22,669 nt of DNA from Acanthaster planci (taxonomy: Eukaryota > Echinodermata > Asteroidea > Valvatida > Acanthasteridae): NCBI RefSeq assembly GCF_001949145.1, contig NW_019091413.1, positions 139,238-161,906 on the forward strand, in the 5' to 3' direction. The translations under genes were made by a program, and so were the position numbers. Shown piece by piece: positions 1-9,014 of the stretch; position 1 is the first letter of the stretch, and every line of letters begins with the position of its first letter. Under the pieces are notes generated by a model, which made no database searches, was not told the origin of the DNA, and saw nothing but the letters and a program-made list of their open reading frames with translations.

Positions 1-402
1 AGTACAGGGTCATGGGAACATGCCCAGAACGCTGGAGTGCAAGTAGTTTACCATTTATTCGCTTTCGTATAGACTTCAGGATGTCCCACACCTTCTTGTC
101 GTAGTCGGCCTTGTTCATTATGACTGTGGCATTGCCTTTGTCAGCAGTCAAGATGTGGATGGACTTGTCTCGACGTAGGCTGATGAGGGCTGAGTGTTCT
201 TGCTTGGTGATGTTGGGCTTGGCAGGCTTGTGGTACCTGAGGGCTTGGCTGATCTGGAGTCTGACATCGTCTGCAGCAGACTTGGCCAGGTGGCGTAGAG
301 CTGGTTCAGTAGCTTGAATGATCTCCTTTACCGGTGAGGACTTAGGTACTAGGGCAAAGTTCTCACCCAATGAGAGGACCTTAGTCTCAACTGGAGATAG
401 GT
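1..402 (-). mobile_element. Penelope-like element reverse transcriptase, N-terminal fragment
   Basis: One open frame on the minus strand runs off the left edge of the window. It reads from about LSPVETKVLSLGENFALVPK (near 402) through an alanine- and lysine-rich stretch to ILTADKGNATVIMNKADYD (about 97-153), then a basic helix and QRSGHVPMTLY at the edge. The ADKGN-(A/T)-V motif following a conserved leader is characteristic of the region just before the RT fingers in Penelope-like retroelements, which encode an RT related to telomerase and often a GIY-YIG endonuclease. Only the leader region is in the window; RT catalytic motifs would lie beyond position 1. There is no in-frame stop between 1 and about 440. 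Upstream of 402 the frame stays open to a TAA near 444, but that part looks like a different repeat. Family identification is from motif recognition, not a search. Confidence 0.8.
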
Positions 403-446
403 GCCTAGCAGTCACAGTCAAAATAATCCCACCGTGAAAGGGTTAA
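402..446 (-). repeat. possible piggyBac-type terminal sequence with TTAA
   Basis: Read on the minus strand from 446, the sequence is TTAACCCTTTCACGGTGGG followed by an AT-rich stretch. A TTAA followed by a CCC...GGG-type end resembles the piggyBac-like termini at 19174 and 20936 in this window. The other end would lie outside the window or has been lost. It sits directly against the Penelope-like fragment, so one may be inserted in the other. The call rests on one end only. Confidence 0.3.
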
Positions 447-470
447 AGGGTGAAAGGCCTAGGCTTATGA

Positions 471-730
471 AGAGGTCTGCAAACTTTCCTCCACAACATT
501 GGCAAATGCCCTGATTGCCTATGTTATGCTTGCAGCACTACGGATGACATCGAATATCTTATGCTCAAATGTAAAAAATTCACTTCCCAAAGAAAATCCC
601 TCCAAACAACACTTGGTTTAACAGACTCTGAAATGATCCTCAAACATTTACTGGGACAAAAACAATTTTGTCACCAAATTTTCCAATACATCCATAACTG
701 TAATGTTAGCATCTTAACTCCTTTTGTCAC
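471..730 (+). mobile_element. non-LTR retrotransposon ORF2 C-terminal (zf-RVT-like) fragment
   Basis: An open frame starting after the stop at 468 reads LHNIGKCPDCLCYACSTTDD, then IEYLMLKCKKFTSQRKSLQ, then LKHLLGQKQFCHQIFQYIHN. The order (CxxC, an acidic E-x-L-L-x-C block with a following basic R-x-x-L helix, then a short closing helix) is the zinc-finger-like tail that follows the RT domain in many LINEs. The usual histidine of the ExxH part is a tyrosine here, so a zinc ligand has probably been lost. No RT motifs precede it: upstream is a stop and then the oppositely oriented Penelope-like fragment, so this is a truncated piece. The frame stays open to 872, but similarity to LINE tails seems to end near 700-730. 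The clade cannot be fixed from this fragment. Confidence 0.6.
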
Positions 731-1440
731 CTTGATAATGTCTCTTGATTCAGTAGATATTGCACAAGAGCAGGAGAGGGAAGTGTCGATGGTTGGTTGG
801 ACTCAGTGTTGCGCATCACCACCTGAAAGTGTTGCCGACCTGCGAAGAACCCGGCGGGGCCTGGGCCCTTAAACTGCAAGGTACACGGTCCGACCTTGCA
901 GGGCACCAGCAATACTGTACATGTATGTCTGGAGGATCATTGGTGCTTCCTCCACTTCTGCTTCCATGCTACCAATACCATGTTTACTTTCTTTTCTAAT
1001 GCTAGTCATCTCGTCTTTCTTGCCTTTTTTTTGCTTGCTCTCATGCATCCTTGTTATCACTGTCTGAGTTTTAGTTTCTTCTCTAACGTATTGTTATGCT
1101 TTCCCATATCAGCTAATGGCATAAAGGGTACTGGACTGCCATATATGCCATTAAACCTACAACTACATGTAGGTCAATACTGTGTGGCACTGCCAATGTC
1201 CTATTCATTGAATGTTAGTTGGTAGAACAAAACTTTATGGAAAGGAAATCAACATAAATGAACGGGGACCCCTGATTGCAGAATTCAATGTCAGATAGCC
1301 GTAAATAGGTATTCCTGTAACCTACTGTATATCTTGAATTCACTGAAATATATAAAGCCATAAACTGCACACACCACAGTAGCTTTAAAGAGGTTAACTT
1401 TAAATTGTGAGAAGCATATATGTGGACTTGCCTCAGTACT
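731..1440. other. no gene recognised; short inverted repeat inside
   Basis: No coding region is supported here. A GC-richer patch at 830-905 holds a perfect 9-bp inverted repeat, CTGCAAGGT at 874-882 and ACCTTGCAG at 893-901, around a 10-nt loop. The open frames in this stretch overlap each other on both strands and lack recognisable domains. Confidence 0.4.
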
Positions 1441-1462
1441 TTGGGCAGGAAGTGGCAAAGAC

Positions 1463-1664
1463 ATGAGCAAACGTTTACCACCTGAGTTGTGGCTCCTGCG
1501 ACAGCCTTCCTTGAGTTTAGAAACAATTAAATCTTTGGAAGGTCTGACCAACCGCGAATTTAAGATGATAGCCAAACCCAGAGAAGTCAGTTGTAACAGT
1601 GCTCCGGCTACACCTAATAAGGATAATCACGAAATAAACTCTCCAATTTCTGTAACAGAAGCTG
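1463..1664 (+). CDS. weak candidate exon of an unrecognised gene
   Basis: A frame open from before 1376 contains a methionine at 1463 (MSKRLPPELWLLRQPSLSLE) and runs into a consensus splice donor, GTAAGT, at 1665-1670. The inferred peptide is polar, rich in Pro, Ser, Thr and Asn towards its end, and has no domain I recognise. The G at -3 of the ATG is compatible with initiation. Against it: a minus-strand frame of similar length overlaps, and no acceptor or partner exon was found. It may be chance. Confidence 0.2.
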
Positions 1665-1779
1665 GTAAGTTTACGTGTACAGTGTAGTTCTTTTTGAATC
1701 TAAAATGCATTTCAACATGATGTATATGCCCTGTGAGTGTGGGGTGAGAAAGCAGCTAACAGCAACATGTCATCTCAGC

Positions 1780-2950
1780 CCAACAGATTTGAGGAAGGAT
1801 GGGTAATGTTGTCATCATGCTGGCTGTCCCAGGAAGTGCTGCTCGGAACCGTTTGGTCTGGAAATGGGACAGAGCATCAGCAATTTCATTTCTTGTGCCG
1901 CTTTAAACTGAACATTGAAGTGTAAACATTCCAATACAAAGAGCCGCAAAAGATGCATTAATTATTCTGGGGCATGTTTGCTGGTTAATGATGTGAACAA
2001 CTGCTTGATTATCACAGTGAAATAGCACTTGATTGGACAGTACACATCCCCAACACTTGATTGCATCCAGGATAGGATAAAATTCCAATAAGGCAATGGA
2101 CGCTTGTATTTGTTGAAGTTCTGGTGGCCATCTACCTTGAACCCACTGGAAACCAAAGCATGCACCATACCAAATGCTGCATCTATGTACGATTGAAACT
2201 TGGACAAGTTAGTTTGCCACTTTTTACCAAATGCAGGGAAATCCCATGGAAATGTTTGAGGAATTCGGTCCCACTACGCATAGGACCTACTATTTCAAAT
2301 ACCTTCAAGAGTGCCTTACGAAAATCTGAACTGGGTCCGACAAATAAGAAATCATCAATATAGTGAGTGATCATCAAACTGTCTGCCATCTCTTTCACTT
2401 TGAACTCATGAAAAATGCGGAATTTCTCAAAGAGGGGAACACCGAATGGAACATCTCAATGGCAAACATCTGTCATAATACTGACCCTCAAATGTAAAAC
2501 CTAAAAGATTTTGCCAACCTATGTCCCACTGCATGCCATCACTAAGTGCAGTGCCTCATTTTGCCAACCATGCCCTGTGTCCCACTGCCATCACTAAGTG
2601 CAATGCCGCTTTAAACGAGGCATAATGCACTGTGCAATTTTGCTTCTCAAAATTTTTCCTTGATTGCCCTTCAGGAATGGAAAGATGGTGGATATGCCTG
2701 AAATTATTAGGTTCTTTTTTAGGTACTGAACCGATAGGTGAGCACTGTAATGTTGGGACAGGTGGGGTTGGGAATGGACCAGCAATTCTATTGAGGTCTA
2801 TTTCCTTTTGGAGCTTTTCTCTAACTATGTGAGGTGAGCAAAGGCCAAAGGTAGACAACCTGCCTCTTAGATTTGCCTGGAACCCTTATATTGTAGCAAA
2901 AAAACGTGTGAGAAGCCCCTCTCTAGAATTTGACACAGAGTATGTTCATG
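1780..2950 (-). mobile_element. DIRS-like retrotransposon RT-RNase H relic
   Basis: Read right to left on the minus strand, the pieces follow DIRS-type polyprotein order. First is a leader with KEIDLNRIAGPF and SPIGSVPKKEPNNFRHIHHL (2556-2858 frame). The RT palm follows with THYIDDFLFVGPSS at about 2321-2368 (YIDD replaces YxDD). Then comes an RNase H part with EFYPILDAIKCWG and VLFHCDNQAVVHIINQQT (1903-2088 frame). A closing block NEIADALSHFQTKRFRAALP lies in another frame near 1810-1885. Frameshifts occur near 2895, 2460-2560, 2180 and 1900, and part of the RT thumb appears deleted between about 2200 and 2340. A tandem duplication lies at 2509-2608. No tyrosine recombinase or methyltransferase-like domain follows on the left, so the element is truncated and inactive. 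The LTR or split repeats of an intact DIRS element were not found. Confidence 0.75.
2509..2608. repeat. about 50-bp tandem duplication inside the DIRS-like relic
   Basis: TTTTGCCAACCTATG at 2509 and TTTTGCCAACCATG at 2559 each begin a block that continues with TCCCACTG and GCCATCACTAAGTGCA. The two blocks differ by small indels and a few substitutions. The duplication adds a second copy of the short RT segment and helps break the frame. Confidence 0.8.
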
Positions 2951-3205
2951 CCCCTCACTCAGTATTCACCATAGCTCAGTATCTATCATTCCCCATGAGA
3001 GAGCAGGACTGCGTTCCTATTGGAGGCGGCATCATCCAGTCATCAAGGATGCTCAAAAATTGAGCAAATGTAAAGCACTTCCAGTGGTCCGAACTCGAAA
3101 TGAACACTGGCCCACTCTTCCATTCTAAAGGAGGAGATGAAAGTCTCACCAGGAATCCTAACTGGATGACCGGGAGATAGTCCGGTAAAATAATCAGCAT
3201 AAGTC

Positions 3206-3303
3206 AGGGCCTGAGGATCCTTGCAGAAAGTTCGAACTCCTTCTATTCAACTATTACAGTCCAGTCCGGGGCTGGAAGATCCTTGCAGAAAATCTTAACT
3301 CCT
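3206..3303. repeat. two-copy repeat, spacing about 63 bp
   Basis: GAGGATCCTTGCAGAAAG at about 3213 and GGAAGATCCTTGCAGAAAAT at about 3274 lie in matching contexts (GGGCCTG or GGGGCTG before; AACTCCT after each). This is a diverged direct repeat just outside the DIRS-like RT leader. It could be part of that element's terminal region, but this cannot be shown here. Confidence 0.55.
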
Positions 3304-3309
3304 ATGACT

Positions 3310-5900
3310 CCTGCACCAAGCTTCAGAAAACCGAAATGATGTTTATCTCAATTTATTTCAACACCGTATGGGACAATTCACCAATCTCCCATAAAATAAG
3401 TGCAAAAATTCCGTAGAAGATTCAGACTGTAGGTGCTGTTCCTTCAGAGGCTGAGACAAAAGTTGGACAGAACGGAACTACTATGCCTACATGTACATTT
3501 CCTATGCACCTAAAAAGCTAGTGCCAAACTAAAGGTGGCTAATAAGTGCACAAACTGACTACACACACTTATCACAGAGCGAACTTGGAGATTTTTCACA
3601 CAAAATACCAGTATGTGATGTAAAGGAAAGACAAGCTAAAGAGATATCCTTATACAACTACATGCTGAACATGGTAATCATGAACTTATCTTCATTCTAA
3701 TATGCTTCAATGGTTATTCTCTAATGAACCCATTCAATGCCTTGGCAATTTCGGTCAGTATGGGAATATAAGGAAGTACGGCAGTTTGGCACAGTACATG
3801 GAATCATGGACTTACCATGTGTTGCCTAGAAAAGTATATGGCGTCTCAAATTTCATACCTCTATTTCCAGAATGTTGCCCATACTGTGCATTTTCTTTGG
3901 GCTTCGCAGTCCAAGAGACCCTGGCATGGTGTCGGCTCCCTTGCCAATCATCAAACGAGCAGAAAAGCCACTGGTATTTGCTGATGAAATGTTGTTAGCT
4001 GCCATGCCTGCATTAAACATTAGTACATTAAATTTAATATGTACATTGTACATGTATGTAAAATACTTCGTGGCTAAAAAATGCTGGCCTCAGACTACAG
4101 CAAGTCTGCTGGACTACCACTGCATCTTTAGACCTTTTTACTTTTACAAGTACAAAAAAACTGGACAGGCCCATGCTTCTGAAAAATGTTCACAATGAGC
4201 TCCGATATTCCTGGCTATGCCAAGACAAGCAGTTAATTAATTCTCCCAAACTGCAATCCCTTAGTTTTCCTTTTCATTAAATTTTGGTCTTTATTTGTCG
4301 TCTCTACACTGCCATTCATTTACTACACCAATTCACTCTCGATTATTGAATGCACAAAAAACATAGTTAGGATCTTCACAATGTAGGTTTGAGAACAACA
4401 CAGTGCAGAACGATGTGATAGCAAATACAATTGTCCTGCCATGCCCATGCCTAAACTCACAACTTTCAATTTCAGATCACAAACAAACCTGTCTACATCA
4501 GGGAATAATTTTCAGCAAAAATTTTGCACAGTGCATCTGAAATACAAAGTAATTTTTGCACAGCAGTTGAGAAAACTTGCATAGCAATGTTTTTCCATGT
4601 AATCGCAGTGCAAATTTACAGCACATAATTACAAAATAAACGTATACTGGGTGGGTGCATCACATTAGTCATCAAAGTGAATGTCGAGACTGATTAGCAG
4701 CTGAAGGCCCATTCAGGTAAGTATTCTTTCCTGCACAAACTGTGCTATGGAGAAACCTGATTTTCCTTTGAATTTATTCGTTCGTCTTTTCATGTTTGAT
4801 ACCACTTGGAAACGACACAATTAATCTACATGTATAAGTTGGTCGAAGATGAATTTTAGTAAGCACCTGGCAGAGTGCCACCCTCTCACCTGTAAACATC
4901 AACAGAACAGTAAGTTCCTTCCTTCAACCAATCACGCCACAATATGACATGAATACACATGTACATCACCCCAATGTGTTCGTACAAGTTCAGACAATGG
5001 CTACTTCTAAACTATTTTATTTATCTATTCTATTTATCTCAGCTATTTTAATGCACAAAATATAATACACAAAGTACACAAACACGTGCCAGGTAAAATT
5101 CATTCATATTGAAGTCACAAAACAGTCATCGAGCTGCGCTTTCCAGCCATCAAATCTGCGCTGCGCCGCACATGCAACAACTAGTGGGCCCTTATACCCA
5201 GACACAAGGGTATTTTGCAGTTTGAGTACGCATTTCCCTGGTATGGAAAGGTGCTAAAAGGTGCTAAATGTACAGCATGCATTATACACGCGAGTGTATA
5301 ACATGATTTTTTAATGTTTAGAACTGTTTCATTTTCAAGATTTAATAAGTACTGCAAATTACCTGCCAAACTAATAAAACTAGTTTGAAATCAATTCAGT
5401 GATACAGTACGTGTATATCAGTTGTCAAAGTATACGTCAAAGGGGGTAACAGGGACAGAAAAATGTCATGTCAGACCCCAAATTTATAGAATGACCCTTT
5501 AGCTACCCTGTATTATGACCATGAAATTTGGGCCCAAATGCTTTTTAGTTGGGACCGAAAACAATCCACAAACCAAATATGTTGTTCATACTCAAGTTAC
5601 TGCTCTACCAAAGATAATCCTGACAAACACACACTGTAGTTGTGGGATTATGTGTACACTCATTTTGTGAGGACCAAAAATGCTATAGGACAAATTTTTG
5701 TCCCAATAACTTTCTCAGAATTTTCTAGCAAAGGAAGCTGTCCCCTTTTAAATCCCAGGCAGGCTGGTTTCCAGTCAACTCAGACGAAAATCAAGGAGGA
5801 CCCATAACAAACTCTGACCTACCCCTAACTCGGACCACACCATGCCTACCCGGGAACATTTTTCAATCCTGCGTTGGTAAATTATAGATAATGTAGTCTA
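3310..5900. other. AT-rich non-coding stretch
   Basis: No gene is supported. The open frames at 3702-4198 overlap on opposite strands and show no domain. A plausible splice acceptor (TTTCCAG at about 3870) precedes one of them, but no donor or homology supports an exon. A GTAAGT donor-like site occurs near 4910. Several ACATGTA copies (3489, 4050, 4828, 4957) are scattered through the stretch. Confidence 0.4.
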
Positions 5901-6955
5901 ATGTGGCATGGCCCCTGACACTGCTTAATTTTATGCCTTTAGTGCCTTACTGCAGCAAAACACACGTAACCCAAAGCATACATGTATATAAACACGAGAA
6001 TAGGCCAGTTATGCCGTACAAAATATCAGTGGAATTATCATTAATCAAGAAGAACCTCATACAGGTTCCTAAGACATTACACACATTAAGAAATATGAAT
6101 ATTCAATGTATTCAGTATTGTAGTAGAGTACTTAAACTGAATAAAGCGGGAGTACACAGGCATTTGATGGTAAATGCACAACATTTGTAAGATCACAAAC
6201 TAAATACATGTATAAGACTTCACACTATCCCAGTTTTGTGATATTTAAGTTCCAAGGAGATAAGTACTTAGAAAGTACTAAGCCAAGTACTTTTGTCCTA
6301 AAACCTAAATTTTTATTCACCAGTGATGGCCTGAAGTCATCATTGTATTTTGTAATCCTACCTCTGTGCATGTACATGTACCATCAAATGCCCATGTACT
6401 TCAGCTTTGTTCCCTACTAACTAGTTAAACATGTCGCAGAGAACTTGGTACTCGGAAAGTACTCAACTACAACATTGGTGAAATTCCTCCCAACTTTCCT
6501 CATGCAGTTTCCCAAACAAATTTCAAAACAACAAATTTCAAATTCATTAGTTCATACTACAGGTTTCCTGCCATTTCAAACTCTTCCATTCAAATTCATA
6601 AACAAAAGATTCATCAACAAATTTATAAACAGTTAAGTTCGAATTCTTTTCAAGAACATTGGAATGTTCAAGTACTATACAATGAATTTAGTCACTGGTA
6701 ATTCTAACCAATCCAAAAGATAAAATTGGGGAACTGAATCGACACTTCATAAAAGATGCGACAATAAAAATAGCCTACAATTTGTTTTTCCTAAGAACAG
6801 CCTACAGGCCTAGGGTAAGTATACAATTTAATTTGCCAACGTATAGACCTTGTTTCATCCAGTTCTTGACGTATATAGTATACAATTTGTGACAATATTG
6901 AATGAAGAATTATGTCGTACTGATCGTAAACGTGGAATTTGTTTAATTTACTGTA
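5901..6955. other. AT-rich non-coding stretch
   Basis: The open frames here are low in complexity and use codons as expected of AT-rich non-coding DNA. A short AAATTTCAAA / AAATTCAT-rich tract lies at about 6515-6640. I see no domain, RNA gene or mobile-element end. Confidence 0.4.
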
Positions 6956-6959
6956 TGTT

Positions 6960-7133
6960 CGAAAGAAGTAAGCTCATCACATGGCGTGGGGTTGAAGTAT
7001 ATTATGTCGATTGAAAAGTTTCAATAAAAACAGCAGATACATGTATAACTGACCATTTTTCTCTCAAAAAATTACATGTATGTTGGTGTAAAAAAGGTCA
7101 CCCACCCCTGAGGGCTTGTTTGACCCCTAAAAA
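6960..7133 (+). repeat. diverged direct repeat, copy 1
   Basis: Shares ordered blocks with 7365-7555: a GGGTTGA(A)GTATA-type block, TGAAAAGTTT, AAAACAGCAG followed by a TATAAC-type block, and GAGGGCTTGTTTGACCC with AAAA after it. Order and spacing are preserved over about 170 bp, so this is an old duplicated or dispersed repeat rather than chance. The family is not recognised. Confidence 0.65.
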
Positions 7134-7364
7134 CCCATGCTCTGGGTTACAAGGTGTCCTCAGTGATTGAGCACAATGAAATCAGCTTCATTGTAATCAT
7201 GAGGTGGGGCATGGGGTTTGGGTATTTATTTCTATTTTAGAAAAGTGCAAATGATGCATTTACTTTGGCAAGCAAAGAACTCCACCGACACAACTTAAGT
7301 CAACTGCATTGCCCTGGTTGAACTTGAAATGGAGGCAGTGGGGTCACTAGTGAGTTCAGAAACA

Positions 7365-7555
7365 CTTAGAAAGTAAGGTTCTCCCAAGGCCTGGGTTTGA
7401 CGTATAGTAATTTGATTTACTGAAAAACTTTTGATGAAAACAGCAGGTATAACCATGTGTTCCTTCCTCCATAACCGACTGTTTTTTTCCCGCTGTTGTT
7501 GTAAAAACCATAACCTACATATGAATTTGAGGGTTTGTTTGACCCTCAAAAGCCC
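7365..7555 (+). repeat. diverged direct repeat, copy 2
   Basis: Second copy of the unit at 6960-7133, about 405 bp to the right. Matching blocks are GGGTTTGACGTATAG, TGAAAAACTTTT, AAAACAGCAGGTATAAC and GAGGGTTTGTTTGACCC. The intervening DNA (7134-7364) shows no further copy. Confidence 0.65.
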
Positions 7556-7869
7556 CATTCCCCAGTTTGCCGCTGTGAGAGACAGTTGTGCAAGTATACA
7601 TGTTCATCACAGGGAAATGGCATGTTCATTGTAAATAAGGTATGTATGTGAATGGATGTGTATGGTGGCGCAGCTTGTTTTTTGTTCTTTTTGCACTTTA
7701 TTGTTCCTGTTGCAACCAGAATGCAAGGAAGGGCTGTATTAGGGGTGTGCATCCTGATCGCACGCCATGCTTACCGAATGTTAAACTGTTACTTACTCAA
7801 CACTGAACATAAAACTGGTTACTTGTTTTCAGTACTAAATGTCGAACGAGTCCGATCAAGTAACTAACT

Positions 7870-8400
7870 TCACATCGGTCCACAATTGTAGGTTCGACAT
7901 CCGCTGAGCTCCGAAGTTTGTGGCAGCGCGGCGGACGTCGAACCCGCTGTTCTTGGGTGCAGCACAAGTAGGCCTACGTTCGGCCATGGAGGAAGAATTT
8001 CCTTCGTCAACGACGGTTCGGCGAAATCAAAATGACTCCAGTGTAAAATTGTTTAATAAAATAATACAGTCTTACCATACGAAATACCGTGTGACGTCAA
8101 CTCTTTTGAAGACTAGGCTTTGTCCTATTTTATTTTCAGACAGATGCGGCTCACCAGTGACACACTGAAGATGTGTACATAGTACATGTAGGGTGTAACA
8201 TAACAGTCTGGAGTTCTATTTAAGTTCTGATCTGATTCGCGGGATCTGGAGCAGTTTCTGCGCAACTAGCACGTGCAAGATAGCCCTGACGTATTGACGT
8301 ACGTCACGTATGTTTCAGCGGTACATTTAGTCTGTGCGCATGCACACCAAATTCTTTCGCGCCCGTGCGAACTGAAGATGGCTGCCCAGTGATCGCTCTT
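7870..8400. promoter_or_regulatory. CpG-rich patch, possible promoter
   Basis: CpG dinucleotides are dense at about 7878-8030 (roughly 19 in 160 bp) and again at 8230-8370, in sharp contrast to the AT-rich surroundings. The patch contains CRE-like TGACGTCA-type sites (8091, 8290-8310) and a CCATGG palindrome at 7985-7990. That palindrome gives an ATG in good Kozak context on both strands: plus strand at 7986 (MEEEFPSSTTVRRNQNDSSV, open to 8168) and minus strand starting at 7989 (MAERRPTCAAPKNSGFDVRR, about 41 codons). Neither peptide is recognised and neither ends at a clear splice donor. A promoter or first exon is an inference from composition only. Confidence 0.35.
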
Positions 8401-8416
8401 TTAAGCTCAGAATGTA

Positions 8417-8620
8417 TCAGGTATCATCATCTCTAAATTGACGTTTTTCGTATTTCTTTGCAACTGACTTCAATTTCAGACCTTCCAATTTAATTTGTGA
8501 AAGTATAATTTCAAACCGAACGATATCTCTTGCCTTATTTTGGATTTGATCGGCGAAGTCTACTGCGAATGTAATTGATACAAATGCAAAAATCACTAGT
8601 TTTTGAGGTGAAAATGACAT
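8417..8620 (-). CDS. small unrecognised open frame with signal-like N-terminus
   Basis: The minus-strand frame starts MSFSPQKLVIFAFVSITFAV, a hydrophobic segment at residues about 7-21 that could act as a signal peptide or membrane anchor. It is followed by a charged, probably helical tail ending FRDDDT (67 residues). It lies next to the CpG-rich patch. There is no recognised homologue and no supporting splice site. It may be a chance frame. Confidence 0.15.
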   Translation of the reverse strand: MSFSPQKLVIFAFVSITFAVDFADQIQNKARDIVRFEIILSQIKLEGLKLKSVAKKYEKRQFRDDDT

Positions 8621-8799
8621 ATTTCTCCAGTTTTCCTGAGCCTGCCACCACCAAAAACTATGTTCGGAAAAACAAAAATAAGGCGTGGAATGAATCTCAT
8701 TTGGGCAATAAGTCCTGTTGACGAGAACAGTAAGTTTTTATTTTACGTGTTTTCGACTTGTACAGCTCCCTCCTTACATGTGTAGTGATGTGCATTTAT

Positions 8800-9012
8800 G
8801 GAGCGTCAAAAGTGGACAACCCCATTTTCTACTGGCAGATTTTCGGGATTTGGACTTTGAGTATAGCATTTTCAGAAAACGCAACTTTCCGCTAGCAGAA
8901 ATTTGGATTTTACTTTAACAACTCTCGTGGCGCGTCAAAAGTGGACAACTAAAAACTTCAAATTCCCACTCGCAAATTTTATTTGATGCTCCAAAAGAGG
9001 ACAACCCCATTT
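8800..9012 (+). repeat. threefold CAAAAG-GGACAAC repeat
   Basis: GCGTCAAAAGTGGACAACCC occurs at about 8803, GCGTCAAAAGTGGACAACTA at about 8931, and CTCCAAAAGAGGACAACCCC at about 8987. The first and third continue with CATTTTCT. The intervals are about 128 and 56 bp. The last copy touches the T-tract that is the LINE poly(A) tail on the other strand. Function unknown. Confidence 0.7.
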
Positions 9013-9014
9013 TC

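Noticed and set aside
3225-3240. GTTCGAACTCC resembling a tRNA B box
   Set aside because: No matching A box, acceptor stem or cloverleaf in the surrounding 80 bases; it lies within the two-copy repeat.
3853-4198. Overlapping open frames on both strands
   Set aside because: No domain, and neither strand has a convincing acceptor-donor pair.
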